60,247 bases of DNA from an uncultured Ruminococcus sp. (GTDB taxonomy: Bacteria; Bacillota; Clostridia; Oscillospirales; Acutalibacteraceae). Below, piece after piece: positions 1-7,859 of the stretch. A model generated the notes under the pieces. It was not told the DNA's origin, made no database searches, and worked only from the letters and a program-made list of their open reading frames with translations. The stretch is taken from positions 1 through 60,247 of the forward strand of contig CACZZB010000006.1 of assembly GCA_902785555.1 (NCBI GenBank), in the 5' to 3' direction. Position 1 is the stretch's first letter; each line of letters opens with the position of its first letter. Both the position numbers and the translations under genes were made by a program.

Positions 1-99
1 ACATTTTGAGATGTCAAGCAGTTTTCAGCCCTTACGGGCTGGCGGCAATTCATCCCCGACCTATAGAGGTCGGAGTCTTCTTGCCGCATTAGGATAAAA
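1..99 (+). mobile_element. Right end of an IS200/IS605 (TnpB-type) element
   Basis: The first ~99 bases form two clear hairpins and encode nothing. Hairpin 1 is CAGCCC-TTAC-GGGCTG (26-41). Hairpin 2 is a long stem: outer GCGGCAA (42-48) pairs with TTGCCGC (81-87), inner CCGACCT (56-62) pairs with AGGTCGG (67-73) around loop ATAG. This layout resembles the right end, and guide-RNA scaffold, of TnpB-bearing IS200/IS605 elements in Clostridia, recognised from memory. Open reading frame for the neighbouring gene starts only after a TAG at 64-66, and homology to the downstream module begins near 97, so the element boundary is about 96-99. The transposase or TnpB gene, if present, lies outside the window. 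Confidence 0.7.
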
Positions 100-336
100 T
101 TAGGTGAACAGATTACCGCAACAGCCAAATCAACAGGCGGTGCAGGCAATTATACTTATGCTGTATATTACAAACAGAAAGCACAAACGAAGTGGACTAC
201 GAAACAAGATTTTGATGAAAATTCAGTTGTTTCCGTTAAGCCTGCAAAGGCAACTGATTATGACATTTGCATAAAAGTCAAGGAAAAAGACGGCACTATC
301 GCTAAGAAATACTTTAATGTAACTGTCACGAAATAA
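97..336 (+). pseudogene. 3' fragment of surface protein (Y module), interrupted by IS end
   Basis: Codons from 97 to the TAA at 334-336 encode about 79 residues of a Tyr-rich beta module: starts LGEQITA, has GNYTYAVYYK, TDYDICIKVK and ends KKYFNVTVTK. The same module ends the LRR protein (19217-21409) and is repeated in the protease gene at the window's right edge, where KATDYDIC recurs exactly. The module is entered mid-strand straight out of the IS right end, with no start codon or ribosome site, so this is the separated tail of a secreted protein whose 5' part must lie beyond the element. Whether insertion killed the gene cannot be seen here. Confidence 0.65.
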
Positions 337-344
337 AAATTATT

Positions 345-382
345 CCCCACAGAAATCCAAAAAGTTTCTGTGGGGATTTTTT
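345..382 (+). terminator. Rho-independent terminator
   Basis: An 11-bp perfect stem CCCCACAGAAA (345-355) / TTTCTGTGGGG (365-375) with a 9-nt loop is followed by ATTTTTT. It ends transcription of the surface-protein tail. Confidence 0.9.
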
Positions 383-550
383 AATATAAAATTATACTGT
401 AAACTTCACTTTCGGTAAAAATCCTCTGTATAACTCATAGTTAAAAGTGTCATGATATGCGTTCTTCTTGTCCGGAAATATTTTTTTAAGATAATACATC
501 TCTTATTTCAAGATTTCTGATAGCCTTATATTTGGTTCATTGTCAATACA

Positions 551-742
551 TTATTCAACATATATATCTTCCTCTTTAATTGGAATTTCACCGTTTTCTT
601 TTTCATATTGTTGAATTTTATTTTTTACAAGAGTTTCAATCATATTTGTCATGGAACGATTTTCACTTTCAGCGATTCTTTTGATTTTGGCATGGTCTGT
701 AAGACTAAGACGGAGTGTAAATTGGGATTTTATAACAGCCAT
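551..742 (-). CDS. Ribbon-helix-helix (Arc/MetJ-type) DNA-binding protein
   Basis: A 63-residue protein. The N-terminal beta strand SQFTLRLS is followed by helices around LTDHAKIKRIAESENRS and SMTNMIETLVKNKIQ, the usual RHH layout; the C-terminal tail is acidic. RHH proteins dimerise and bind short direct or inverted DNA repeats, and many are antitoxins or autorepressors. It is divergent from the SLOG gene at 891, and the 148-bp gap holds three TATGATACC-like 9-mers (746-754, 768-776, inverted 840-848), which are plausible operators. The start ATG (740-742) has AAAGGTAGG upstream. No toxin-like partner is encoded downstream on the same strand, so antitoxin function is not claimed. Confidence 0.75.
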   Translation of the reverse strand: MAVIKSQFTLRLSLTDHAKIKRIAESENRSMTNMIETLVKNKIQQYEKENGEIPIKEEDIYVE

Positions 743-745
743 ATT

Positions 746-848
746 TATGATACCTACCTTTCATCAATATGATACCACTATAAATTATATAAATATACAA
801 TCTATCTGAAACCATATAAAATCTAATTGAAATCATATTGGTGTCATA
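746..848. promoter_or_regulatory. Putative RHH operator repeats
   Basis: TATGATACC occurs at 746-754 and 768-776 (22-bp period), and GGTGTCATA at 840-848 is its inverted copy with one mismatch. The first two flank the likely start of the regulator transcript and its leader; the third lies inside the -35/-10 spacer of the SLOG-gene promoter. Binding by the RHH protein is inferred. Confidence 0.5.
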
Positions 849-855
849 ATATAAT
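827..855 (+). promoter_or_regulatory. Sigma-A promoter of the SLOG gene
   Basis: TTGAAA (827-832), 17-bp spacer, TATAAT (850-855), about 35 bp ahead of the start codon at 891. Confidence 0.75.
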
Positions 856-890
856 ATATACAATCAAATTTATACTATGTGAGGTACAAT

Positions 891-1364
891 ATGGAAATGT
901 ATACAGTCAGCTTTTTCGGACACAGAGTTATTTATGATTTGAACAAGGTACAGAACGAATTGGAAAATATAATTTCAAAAATCGTCAGTGAACATGAATA
1001 TGTGCAGTTCCTTGTTGGTCATGACGGGGATTTTGACATCATAGCCGCCTCGGCGGTCAGGCAGGTAAAGAAAAATCTGATTATTGACAATGTTGATTTG
1101 AATTTGGTTTTGCCATATATGAGAGCCGAAATAAGCGATAATATGGAATATATGCTTGACTATTACAATAATATTCAGGTCGATGATGATGCTCTGAAAT
1201 CGCATTTCAAGGCGGCTATCAAAATTCGTAATCAGAATATGGTCAAACAGTCACAGCTTGTTATATGCTATGTTGAAACGAAAAAGGGCGGTGCTTATAC
1301 TGCTATGAAGTATGCTCAAAATCAAGGCTGTAAAGTTATCAATATTGTCGAAAAACTTGAATAA
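891..1364 (+). CDS. SLOG-family protein (DUF1273/YpsA-like)
   Basis: About 157 residues, starting at ATG 891, which has GTGAGGT (879-885) as its ribosome site; a GTG at 879 is inside that site and is not used. The N-terminus reads VSFFGHR, followed by LVGHDGDFD and a C-terminal Rossmann-like end with VICYVETKKGGAYTAMKYA, all typical of the SLOG/YpsA fold, which binds nucleotides or nucleotide-derived ligands. Members often occur in defence, stress or conflict contexts, but the biochemical role is unknown for this subgroup. It is monocistronic, with its own promoter (827-855) and a terminator-like hairpin behind it. The adjacent RHH protein probably represses it (inference). Confidence 0.75.
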   Translation: MEMYTVSFFGHRVIYDLNKVQNELENIISKIVSEHEYVQFLVGHDGDFDIIAASAVRQVKKNLIIDNVDLNLVLPYMRAEISDNMEYMLDYYNNIQVDDDALKSHFKAAIKIRNQNMVKQSQLVICYVETKKGGAYTAMKYAQNQGCKVINIVEKLE

Positions 1365-1368
1365 AAAA

Positions 1369-1408
1369 TCTGCCTTTATGAATCAAACTTCATAAAAGCA
1401 GACTTATT
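1369..1408 (+). terminator. Terminator-like hairpin after the SLOG gene
   Basis: TCTGC-c-TTTATGAA pairs with TTCATAA-a-AGCAGA across a 6-nt loop. The tail CTTATTAT is only moderately T-rich, so efficiency is uncertain. Confidence 0.6.
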
Positions 1409-1524
1409 ATAATTGTATATCATTGTTCAATTACATAATTCAATATTCAGATAGCGATTTTCATTCGTTTATCACGGTTACTATACAAAAACTTATATGT
1501 TTATGCTTATTTCAGACGGTTAAA

Positions 1525-2274
1525 TCAATCTTCGTCGGGTTCTTCGGGCATATCCCAGTTATGATAGACATTCTGTACATCATCATTATCATCAAGCATA
1601 TCCAAAAGCTTCTGCATTTTTTCGGCAGATTCCTCGTCATCTATTTTCGTATAGGTTGAGGGTATCATTGAAACGTCGGCTGATACGAATTCATAGCCTT
1701 TTGCTTCGAGAGCTTCCATAACTGTACCGAAATCTTCGGGTTCGGTGTATATTTCGTATACATCGGTTTCTTCTGCGGAAAAATCCGCTGCACCTGCTTC
1801 AAGAGCATCTTCCATGAGTTTATCCTCGTCATTGTCTTCTTTTTCGATAACGATAAGACCTTTCTGAGTGAACATGAAAGATACACAGCCCTGTGTACCG
1901 AGATTTCCGCCGAATTTATCGAAGTAGTGACGGATATCACCTGCAGTACGGTTTCTGTTATCGGTAAGAGTTTCAACTATAACAGCGATACCGCACGGAC
2001 CGTATCCCTCGTATGTGATAGACTCGTAGGTGCTTGAATCACTGCTTCCTGCAGCTTTTTTGATGATACGTTCAATGTTGTCGTTTGGAACATTGTTAGC
2101 TTTTGCCTTTGCGATACATTCACGGAGCTTTGAGTTTGAAGCAGGATCAGCACCACCGCCCTCACGGACTGCAACGGCTAATTCCCTTCCTATTTTGGTG
2201 AATATCTTTGCTCTTGCACCGTCTGTTTTTTCCTTTTTACGCTTTATTGTACTCCATTTTGAGTGTCCTGACAT
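1525..2274 (-). CDS. yebC: YebC/PmpR (TACO1) family protein
   Basis: 249 residues, normal length. The N-terminus [18 protein letters not shown] and the stretch [11 protein letters not shown] are diagnostic of YebC/TACO1; three domains follow in the usual order, ending in an acidic tail PEEPDED. Members act in the cytosol on translating ribosomes, with reported relief of stalling at proline-rich stretches; older literature treats some as transcription regulators. It has its own promoter at 2307-2335 (-) and is divergent from the polymer cluster starting at 2427. Nothing in the sequence is unusual. Confidence 0.95.
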   Translation of the reverse strand: MSGHSKWSTIKRKKEKTDGARAKIFTKIGRELAVAVREGGGADPASNSKLRECIAKAKANNVPNDNIERIIKKAAGSSDSSTYESITYEGYGPCGIAVIVETLTDNRNRTAGDIRHYFDKFGGNLGTQGCVSFMFTQKGLIVIEKEDNDEDKLMEDALEAGAADFSAEETDVYEIYTEPEDFGTVMEALEAKGYEFVSADVSMIPSTYTKIDDEESAEKMQKLLDMLDDNDDVQNVYHNWDMPEEPDED

Positions 2275-2306
2275 GATTTTTCCTCCTACAAAAAAATATC
2301 CAATTT

Positions 2307-2335
2307 ATTCTATCACATAAATATATAAATTTCAA
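2307..2335 (-). promoter_or_regulatory. yebC promoter
   Basis: On the minus strand: TTGAAA, 17-bp spacer, TAGAAT (complement of 2307-2312), ending about 32 bp before the ATG. Confidence 0.7.
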
Positions 2336-2355
2336 GACAAAATTTTTTCATGTAA

Positions 2356-2384
2356 TTGTATTTTTGTAAAATATATATTATAAT
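2356..2384 (+). promoter_or_regulatory. Promoter of the surface-polymer cluster
   Basis: TTGTAT (2356-2361), 17-bp spacer, TATAAT (2379-2384). It is the only clear sigma-A-type signal I found ahead of the long + strand run 2427-15267. Confidence 0.7.
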
Positions 2385-2426
2385 ATTACAGGTATATTTA
2401 AAAAAATAAACGGAGGAGTTATTGAA

Positions 2427-3590
2427 GTGGCGGAAAAAAAGACGATAAATATATTGGGTAGTTGTGTTTCAAGGGATACGTTTGGAATGTTTGAAGACGA
2501 TGGAGGATTTGATATACAGAGATGTGTCACTAATTCAAGCATTTTTTCTGTATGTTCACCCAAATTATATAAAGATTTGAGCTTGACGGAAAATGATTTT
2601 CCTAATTCCAGGCATAATTTTCAAAAAAGATGTGCAGCACTCGATATAAGCAAAAAAGTTTTTGAGTATATAAAAGAGATTGAATCGGATTTTTTGATTA
2701 TTGACCTTGGAAATCTTATTTCCAGAAAAATAATCAAAGTTCGCAAAAAAGATTGTATTGATGAATATGACTTTACTTATATTACATTGACAAAGGCTCT
2801 TGAAGAAAATATTGATATTATGGAATCATTGGGTGTCGAATTGCTCGAAACTTTCAGTTCTTATGAAGATGAATTGTCAATGGTAGGTTTTATGTATCAG
2901 TACGCTGAAATGATAAAAGAAAATTTTGATGAAGATAAAGTTATCATAATAGAAATAACAACGACAGAAAGATATGTGTCTGATGACGGAGAGATAAAGT
3001 TATTTAGATATGGTCTTGATAAAATGGATGCCAAAAAACACTGTCTTGCTTTATGTTATGAAATACTGAAAAATGCTTTGCCGAATGCTCATGTGATAAA
3101 ATTGCCATGTGTTGAGATAATGGCAAATTATAATCATAAGTGGGGTATAAATCTTCTGCACTATGTAACGGAATTTTATGAATATCTTTTGAAATGTGTC
3201 CGTGTGATAGCATATAACAGCAACAGGGAATATGAGGAGATTCTCCTTGAAGATGTAAGGACTATGTTTGAACAGCTTATAAATGAAAGATACGGCAGTA
3301 TCACAGATGGTCAATATACACTCAGAAACACATCATCTATAAATTCACGTTTTGTAAAATACGGCAGTAAGGTTATTATACTTCCAAGTGCAGAGGGCGG
3401 TCACGGTCAATATACATTTTCCGTATTCGTCAAGAAAAAGTATGATTCAAAATGGCGTAAAGTAAATGTCAGCAAAAATAATATAGCCGTATATAAACCG
3501 CATGAAAAGGCATTGTATGATGTATGTGTCAAAGTCAGGGATATGAATAATGTTGAAAAGAAAGTCTATCTTGAATTTACGGTAAGATGA
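2427..3590 (+). CDS. DUF6270-like polymer-locus protein with C-terminal Y module
   Basis: 387 residues with a GTG start; GGAGGAG lies at 2412-2418. The N-terminus INILGSCVSRDTFG matches the DUF6270-type family, an SGNH-like group linked to capsule and wall-polymer loci; I know of no assigned reaction. No signal peptide or membrane segment is visible. Residues 300-387 form a separate domain, NTSSI... to LEFTVR, with ALYDVCVKVRD, clearly related to the Tyr-rich modules of the secreted proteins at 19217 and 58851. That module normally occurs on exported proteins, so its presence on an apparently cytosolic protein is odd. It is the first gene of the cluster. Confidence 0.65.
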   Translation: MAEKKTINILGSCVSRDTFGMFEDDGGFDIQRCVTNSSIFSVCSPKLYKDLSLTENDFPNSRHNFQKRCAALDISKKVFEYIKEIESDFLIIDLGNLISRKIIKVRKKDCIDEYDFTYITLTKALEENIDIMESLGVELLETFSSYEDELSMVGFMYQYAEMIKENFDEDKVIIIEITTTERYVSDDGEIKLFRYGLDKMDAKKHCLALCYEILKNALPNAHVIKLPCVEIMANYNHKWGINLLHYVTEFYEYLLKCVRVIAYNSNREYEEILLEDVRTMFEQLINERYGSITDGQYTLRNTSSINSRFVKYGSKVIILPSAEGGHGQYTFSVFVKKKYDSKWRKVNVSKNNIAVYKPHEKALYDVCVKVRDMNNVEKKVYLEFTVR

Positions 3591-3617
3591 TATTTTTTTA
3601 GAAATGAGAGTTGAAAA

Positions 3618-3980
3618 TTGAAGTATTTGAAACAGTTTTGTATTATCATATCAATATCATTTACAGGAGAAGTGCTGAATAAATTGATACCTCTCCCGAT
3701 ACCTGCGAGTATTTACGGGATAATCATTTTATTCACTCTCTTATGTACGAAAGTATTAAAAGTAAGTGATGTTAAAGAAGTAAGTAAATTTTTAATAGAA
3801 GTAATGCCGATAATGTTTGTTCCGCCTGCGGTAGGACTGCTCAAATCATGGGGCATTATCCAAAATAATCTGTGGCAGTACGCTGTTGTAACGGTAGTTT
3901 CAACGGTAGTTGTAATGATAATTTCGGGTCTGATAACTCAGGCTTTTATAAGAATATCAAAAAAAGAAAGGAAAAAATAA
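3618..3980 (+). CDS. lrgA: CidA/LrgA family holin-like membrane protein
   Basis: 120 residues, predicted four membrane segments, with the family core LIPLPIPASIYGIIILF and later MFVPPAVGLL. The start is TTG 3618, chosen because GAGAG precedes it at 3606-3610; no better in-frame start exists. LrgA/CidA proteins were described as modulators of murein hydrolases and cell lysis, and some LrgAB systems move small metabolites such as pyruvate. The stop codon is directly followed by the ATG of lrgB, so the two are surely co-translated. Sitting between a DUF6270 gene and a glycosyltransferase is unusual for this pair. Confidence 0.9.
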   Translation: MKYLKQFCIIISISFTGEVLNKLIPLPIPASIYGIIILFTLLCTKVLKVSDVKEVSKFLIEVMPIMFVPPAVGLLKSWGIIQNNLWQYAVVTVVSTVVVMIISGLITQAFIRISKKERKK

Positions 3981-4670
3981 ATGGAGCTATTTCAGAATTC
4001 GGTATTTTTCGGGATATTCCTGAGTTTTTTAGCATACGGTATCGGACTTTTATTCAAGAAAAAGCTAAAGCTTGCCCTTTTCAATCCCATATTGATAGCA
4101 GTTGTTATTATCATATTGATATTGGTGTCTTTGAATATCGACTATGATACATACCAGAACGGGGCAAGTTTTATAAGCTGTATGATAACTCCCTCGACAG
4201 TATGTCTTGCAGTTCCTTTGTATGAGAAGCTCGATATATTGAAGAAAAATTACAAGGCACTTATAGTAGGCATATCATCGGGAGTTCTGACAAGTCTGCT
4301 GAATATACTGCTCTTTGCATTTATTTTCAGCTTTGACCATGCAACCTATGCGACTTTTCTTCCAAAGTCCATCACAACGGCAATAGGCATGGGAGTATCC
4401 GAAGAATTGGGCGGATATGTTGCGGTAACGGCATCCGTTATCATAATAACGGGAATAATCGGAAATATGCTTGCTGAAGTTATATGCAGGGTATTCAAGA
4501 TAACAGAACCCGTTGCAAAAGGCGTTGCGATAGGCACATCTTCACACGCTATGGGTACGGCAAAGGCTATGGAAATAGGCGAAATTGAAGGAGCTGTAAG
4601 CAGTCTTTCGCTTGTACTTGCCGGAGTTATAACGGTTGCGGGGGCAAGTGTATTTGCGAATTTTTGGTGA
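3981..4670 (+). CDS. lrgB: LrgB family membrane protein
   Basis: 229 residues, hydrophobic throughout, with the family motifs PKSITTAIGMGVSEELGG and GVAIGTSSHAMGTAKA (the latter near the C-terminus), both strongly conserved in LrgB/CidB. It is the partner of LrgA at 3618 and begins one base after that stop. The role is either control of autolysis or export of a small metabolite; the sequence does not decide. Its neighbours suggest coupling to envelope-polymer synthesis, which is inference only. The next gene starts 17 bp downstream. Confidence 0.92.
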   Translation: MELFQNSVFFGIFLSFLAYGIGLLFKKKLKLALFNPILIAVVIIILILVSLNIDYDTYQNGASFISCMITPSTVCLAVPLYEKLDILKKNYKALIVGISSGVLTSLLNILLFAFIFSFDHATYATFLPKSITTAIGMGVSEELGGYVAVTASVIIITGIIGNMLAEVICRVFKITEPVAKGVAIGTSSHAMGTAKAMEIGEIEGAVSSLSLVLAGVITVAGASVFANFW

Positions 4671-4687
4671 GAAAAGGAAGTGTTTGG

Positions 4688-5761
4688 ATGACTGTATCAC
4701 TTTGCATTATTGCGAGGAATGAGGAAAAAGTTATAGGAAATCTTCTCCGACAGGTAAAAAGTCAGACTTATCCCAAGGATAAGACGGAGATAGTTCTTGT
4801 TGACAGCAATTCTTCTGATAGTACAAAAAGTATCTTTGAGAGGTTTTCGGATGAAAACAGGAATGATTATATAAATATAAAGATACTCACGAACAGCGGT
4901 CAAAATCAGGCATCGGGCTGGAATACGGCTATAAGGAACGCTGTCGGGGATATTATCATACGAGTTGACGCTCATGCGGAAATACCCGAAAATTTCATTG
5001 AGAAGAATGTTGAAGTCATTGAAAGCGGTGAAGATGTCTGCGGAGGTGCAAGACCGAATAAAACAGATGACCCTACGCCATTCAAAGAAATGCTGTTTTT
5101 GGCTGAAAGTTCAATGTTCGGCAGTTCAATAGCAGGTTACAGGCGTAAAAGCGAGGGGAAGAAATATGTTTCGTCGATATTCCACGGAGCATATAAAAGA
5201 GAAGTCTTTGATAAAGTCGGTTTATTCAATGAAGATTTGGGAAGAACGGAAGATAATGAACTTCATTATCGTATAAGAAAAGCAGGATATAAGATTTGTC
5301 AGAGTGACGAAATAATATCATATCAGCATATAAGAAACACTCTTTTCGACATGATAAAACAAAAATTCGGCAACGGAAGATGGATAGGTCTGACTTTATG
5401 CGTATGCTATCAGTGCTTATCGTCATTCCATTTTGTACCATTTATGTTTGTTATCGGACTGATATGTACCGGAGCAGTGGCAATTGCAGGAAGTATTTTC
5501 AATATGTCGCAGATGTTCCTGCCGTTTATTGTGCTTATATCACTCTATGCTCTGGCGGATATTTTTATGACATTGGTTTCGGTGCTTACTTCACCGAAAA
5601 AACATATCTTTCAGATATTTCTCCCGATAGTATTTTTTATCCTGCATATATCATACGGGATAGGAACGCTTGTCGGAATAATAGAAATACCGTTTTTTAA
5701 ATTGAAAATAATAAAGAAAAGGAGAGCCTTGAATGGAACAGCAGGTAATGATAACAGGTGA
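4688..5761 (+). CDS. GT2 glycosyltransferase with C-terminal membrane segments
   Basis: 357 residues. The start is ATG 4688, with AAAGGAAG at 4673-4680; an upstream in-frame TTG at 4664 overlaps lrgB and lacks a ribosome site. The N-terminal GT-A fold shows SLCIIARNEEKVIGNLL, VDSNSSD, and the metal-site region IIRVDAHAEIPENF (DxD-like). The ED pair in EDLGRTEDNELHYRIRKAG fits the acceptor-site motif. Residues from about 240 onward are strongly hydrophobic, giving three or four membrane helices, as in ExoA-like enzymes. It probably adds a sugar to a lipid-linked polymer at the inner membrane face. It overlaps the next gene by 29 bp. Confidence 0.88.
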   Translation: MTVSLCIIARNEEKVIGNLLRQVKSQTYPKDKTEIVLVDSNSSDSTKSIFERFSDENRNDYINIKILTNSGQNQASGWNTAIRNAVGDIIIRVDAHAEIPENFIEKNVEVIESGEDVCGGARPNKTDDPTPFKEMLFLAESSMFGSSIAGYRRKSEGKKYVSSIFHGAYKREVFDKVGLFNEDLGRTEDNELHYRIRKAGYKICQSDEIISYQHIRNTLFDMIKQKFGNGRWIGLTLCVCYQCLSSFHFVPFMFVIGLICTGAVAIAGSIFNMSQMFLPFIVLISLYALADIFMTLVSVLTSPKKHIFQIFLPIVFFILHISYGIGTLVGIIEIPFFKLKIIKKRRALNGTAGNDNR

Positions 5762-6644
5762 TGAAAAAAAGAATATTTTTTCTAAAATATGGGACGGTAT
5801 CATGCAGATACCGAGAGAACACAGGGGATTCGGAAAACAGATACTGATACTTGCCAAAAATGACCTGATAAAGACATATAAAGGTGCTATCATAGGACCG
5901 TTCTGGGCTATTATGAAGCCTTTGTTTCAGCTTTTTGTATATTGGTTTGCATTCACAATAGGCATGAACGGTGAGCCGAGAGGACCTGTATACGATAAAA
6001 TACCGTATTTTGTATTTATCATGGCAGGATTTTTGCCGTGGTGCTTTATGAGTGACTGTGTATCAAGGGGTTCAAAGTGTATACGTGACAACAGGCAGTT
6101 CGTCAATAAAATATCTTTCCCCGTGTCTGCTATAACTACTTACACCACATTATCAAAGTTCTATATCCATATATTCCTGTTTGCTTCAGCGTATATATAT
6201 ATGCTCATAGCAGGAAATATTCAAAATTCAACGGACTGGGTATTTACTCCGAATGTCTATCATTTGCAGATAATCGGATATGCAGTTGTCATGTTCATAT
6301 TCTATTGGGCACTTACATGGTCGATTGCTCCCATGAGTGCGTTCAGCAAGGATTTCGACAGCTTTATCGCAACTATCATGTCAGGCTTGTTCTGGGTATC
6401 GGGAGTATGTTTCGATTCATACCATATCAAAAATGACATTATCAAAAAAATTCTTATGTTCAATCCCATGACATATTTCTGCAACGGTTACAGAAAGGCT
6501 CTTATATACAATCAGTGGTTCTATGAAGGATATTACCGTCCCGATTATGAGAATATAATTTTTATCTGTGAATTTGTACTTGTTATTATATTGGGTATTA
6601 TAAATTATAACCGTTTGAGAAAGCGTTTGCCTGATGTTCTGTAA
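5733..6644 (+). CDS. ABC-2 type polysaccharide/teichoic acid export permease (Wzm/TagG-like)
   Basis: 303 residues. The cytosolic N-terminus is followed by LAKNDLIKTYKGAIIGPFWAIMKPL, the hallmark of TagG/Wzm/KpsM permeases, then about six membrane helices. Such a permease works with an ABC ATPase to move undecaprenyl-linked polymer across the membrane. No ATPase gene is found anywhere in this cluster or window, so it must be encoded elsewhere or the system is incomplete here. GGAGAG precedes the ATG, which lies inside the upstream glycosyltransferase gene (29-bp overlap), implying tight co-translation. Confidence 0.9.
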   Translation: MEQQVMITGDEKKNIFSKIWDGIMQIPREHRGFGKQILILAKNDLIKTYKGAIIGPFWAIMKPLFQLFVYWFAFTIGMNGEPRGPVYDKIPYFVFIMAGFLPWCFMSDCVSRGSKCIRDNRQFVNKISFPVSAITTYTTLSKFYIHIFLFASAYIYMLIAGNIQNSTDWVFTPNVYHLQIIGYAVVMFIFYWALTWSIAPMSAFSKDFDSFIATIMSGLFWVSGVCFDSYHIKNDIIKKILMFNPMTYFCNGYRKALIYNQWFYEGYYRPDYENIIFICEFVLVIILGIINYNRLRKRLPDVL

Positions 6645-6656
6645 TGGTGAACTGAA

Positions 6657-7859
6657 ATGGAAGAAACTTTTTTTCAGAAATTACAGAGAGTAAGAATAGG
6701 GGATATAGGACATATATTTCTCTTTTTATTTTCATTGCCTGTTGCACTTGTATACAGGCTGTTCAGGAAAAATCTATGGCTTGTCTGTGATAATAAGAAT
6801 GAGGCAAGGGACAACGGCTATTGGCTTTATAAATATATCCGTGAGAAATATCCCGAACAGGATATTGTCTATGCGATAAACAAAAAATCACGGGATTTTT
6901 TGCGTGTTAAAGACTTGGGAAAGACTGTGAATTACGGCAGTTATCTGCATTGGATACTGTATCTGACGGCAAAGAAGAATATCAGTTCACAAAAAGGCGG
7001 CAAGCCCAATGCGGCAGTATGCTATTTTCTTGAGGTCAACGGGATATTGAAAAATACAAGAGTATTTTTACAGCACGGTGTTATAAAAGATGATATGCCT
7101 TGGCTGTATTATGAAAATACAAAGATGAAAATGTTTGTATGCAGTACTTTCAGGGAATGGAAATTTGTTTCCGAAACTTATCATTATCCCGATGGATATG
7201 TAAGAGAATTGGGCTTATGCCGTTTTGACGGACTGCATGATTTTGAAGTAAAGCCGAAACAGATACTTTTAATGCCGACATGGCGTAGCTGGATAGCAAC
7301 TCCAACATCAGCTTCTTATGAAATAGAGGATGTTTCAGAATTTGAGAATACCGAATATTTCAGGGCATGGAACGAATTTTTGAATAGCGGGAGATTGGCG
7401 GATATCCTTGAAAAGAATGATATGAAATTGGTATTCTATCCTCACAGGGATATGCAGATGTTTCTTGATAAGTTCGGTATAAATTCCGACAGGATAATCA
7501 CAGCAAAATTTCCCGAATATGACGTTCAGGAATTACTGAAAGAATCGGCTTATCTTATAACGGATTTTTCAAGTATAGCAATGGACTTTGCATATATGAA
7601 AAAAAGACTTATGTACTATCAGTTTGATTATGAGGATTTTCGGAAGGGTCAGTACGGTGAGGGATATTTCAGCTATGAAAATGACGGTTTCGGGAAAGTT
7701 TGCTATACTCTTGAAACGGCTTTGGATGAAATAGAAAAGGCTGTCCGTGAAAATTTCGTGAATGAAGAAATTTATCTGAAAAGGCATGATAAATTTTTTG
7801 ACTTGTTTGACACAAATAATTGTGAGAGAAATTATCGTGCGATAAAGGAGTTGGATTGA
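6657..7859 (+). CDS. CDP-glycerol glycerophosphotransferase family protein (TagB/TagF-like)
   Basis: 400 residues. An N-terminal amphipathic or membrane-associated stretch (HIFLFLFSLPVALVYRLF, about 19-36) is followed by the catalytic GT-B-like domain. Signature motifs are present: LQHGVIKDD near residue 138, MPTWRSW near 206, FYPHRD, and TDFSSIAMDFAY near 302. Family members move glycerol-phosphate (or ribitol-phosphate) from a CDP donor to a lipid-linked or polymeric acceptor in teichoic-acid synthesis. Its short length suits a priming enzyme (TagB-like) better than a polymerase, but this is inference. Its stop and the next ATG touch (TGAATG). Confidence 0.88.
   Translation: MEETFFQKLQRVRIGDIGHIFLFLFSLPVALVYRLFRKNLWLVCDNKNEARDNGYWLYKYIREKYPEQDIVYAINKKSRDFLRVKDLGKTVNYGSYLHWILYLTAKKNISSQKGGKPNAAVCYFLEVNGILKNTRVFLQHGVIKDDMPWLYYENTKMKMFVCSTFREWKFVSETYHYPDGYVRELGLCRFDGLHDFEVKPKQILLMPTWRSWIATPTSASYEIEDVSEFENTEYFRAWNEFLNSGRLADILEKNDMKLVFYPHRDMQMFLDKFGINSDRIITAKFPEYDVQELLKESAYLITDFSSIAMDFAYMKKRLMYYQFDYEDFRKGQYGEGYFSYENDGFGKVCYTLETALDEIEKAVRENFVNEEIYLKRHDKFFDLFDTNNCERNYRAIKELD

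Noticed and set aside
551..1364. Toxin-antitoxin pair
   Set aside because: The RHH gene is divergent from the SLOG gene and neither looks like a toxin; a regulator-target pair fits better.
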